The translations under genes and the position numbers were made by a program. A stretch of 14,285 bases of DNA from CAYUNT01 sp964446285 (GTDB lineage: Bacteria; Sumerlaeota; Sumerlaeia; SLMS01; CAYUNT01). The stretch's first letter is position 1, and every line of letters begins with the position of its first letter. Below, piece after piece: positions 14,263 through 14,285 of this stretch. The DNA lies in contig CAYUNT010000119.1 of the NCBI GenBank assembly GCA_964446285.1, forward strand, positions 1 to 14,285. Direction: 5' to 3'. The notes under the pieces were generated by a model that saw only the letters and a list, made by a program, of their open reading frames with translations, ran no database searches and was not told the DNA's origin.

Positions 14263-14285
14263 GTTAAAGCAGCCGGGCGGCGCTG

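Overview
This is a 14.3-kb piece of a GC-rich bacterial chromosome. It carries fifteen intact protein-coding genes, no rRNA or tRNA gene that I can recognise, no transposase, no phage gene and no CRISPR array. The gene set is core metabolism plus regulation. No taxon can be fixed from it. The dispersed 9-bp-period repeats in the intergenic DNA and the mosaic of short, often single-gene transcription units fit an uncultured, environmental, Gram-negative-type bacterium. I suspect the Planctomycetes/Sumerlaeota/Hydrogenedentes-like assemblage, but only from a general impression of such repeats.

Layout, left to right: a 9-bp tandem repeat array; plsY (+, phospholipid acyltransferase); a cytidylate-kinase-like gene (-), convergent with plsY; a PTS EIIA regulatory domain gene (+); a greA/rnk-like gene and dapF (-), overlapping by ATGA; a stand-alone CheY-like receiver (-); tadA (+, tRNA wobble deaminase); a large 9-bp-period hairpin; a MoxR ATPase (-); a small three-helix membrane protein (+); an AsmA-like anchored protein (-); then four genes on the + strand, namely trmB, a corrinoid protein, an AspC/TyrB-type aminotransferase and a ComF phosphoribosyltransferase. 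Last comes a Gfo/Idh/MocA oxidoreductase (-), followed by an inverted pair of the 9-bp arrays at the right edge.

Strand changes are frequent, so only greA-like/dapF (overlapping) is a firm operon. The cobalamin-binding protein and the aminotransferase are same-strand neighbours 185 bp apart and may be co-transcribed. Several normally partnered proteins stand alone here: the MoxR ATPase without DUF58/VWA genes, the EIIA domain without other PTS parts, the receiver without a kinase, and the corrinoid protein without a methyltransferase.

I found no convincing new multi-gene system. The most notable signals are non-coding or local. Two families of 9-bp-period dispersed repeats form hairpins, and one of them supplies a gene's stop codon. 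A short dyad-containing sequence sits in the extended N-terminus of DapF. TadA has an Asn-to-Asp change at a base-contacting position. Three perfect 12- to 14-bp palindromes lie in promoter regions.
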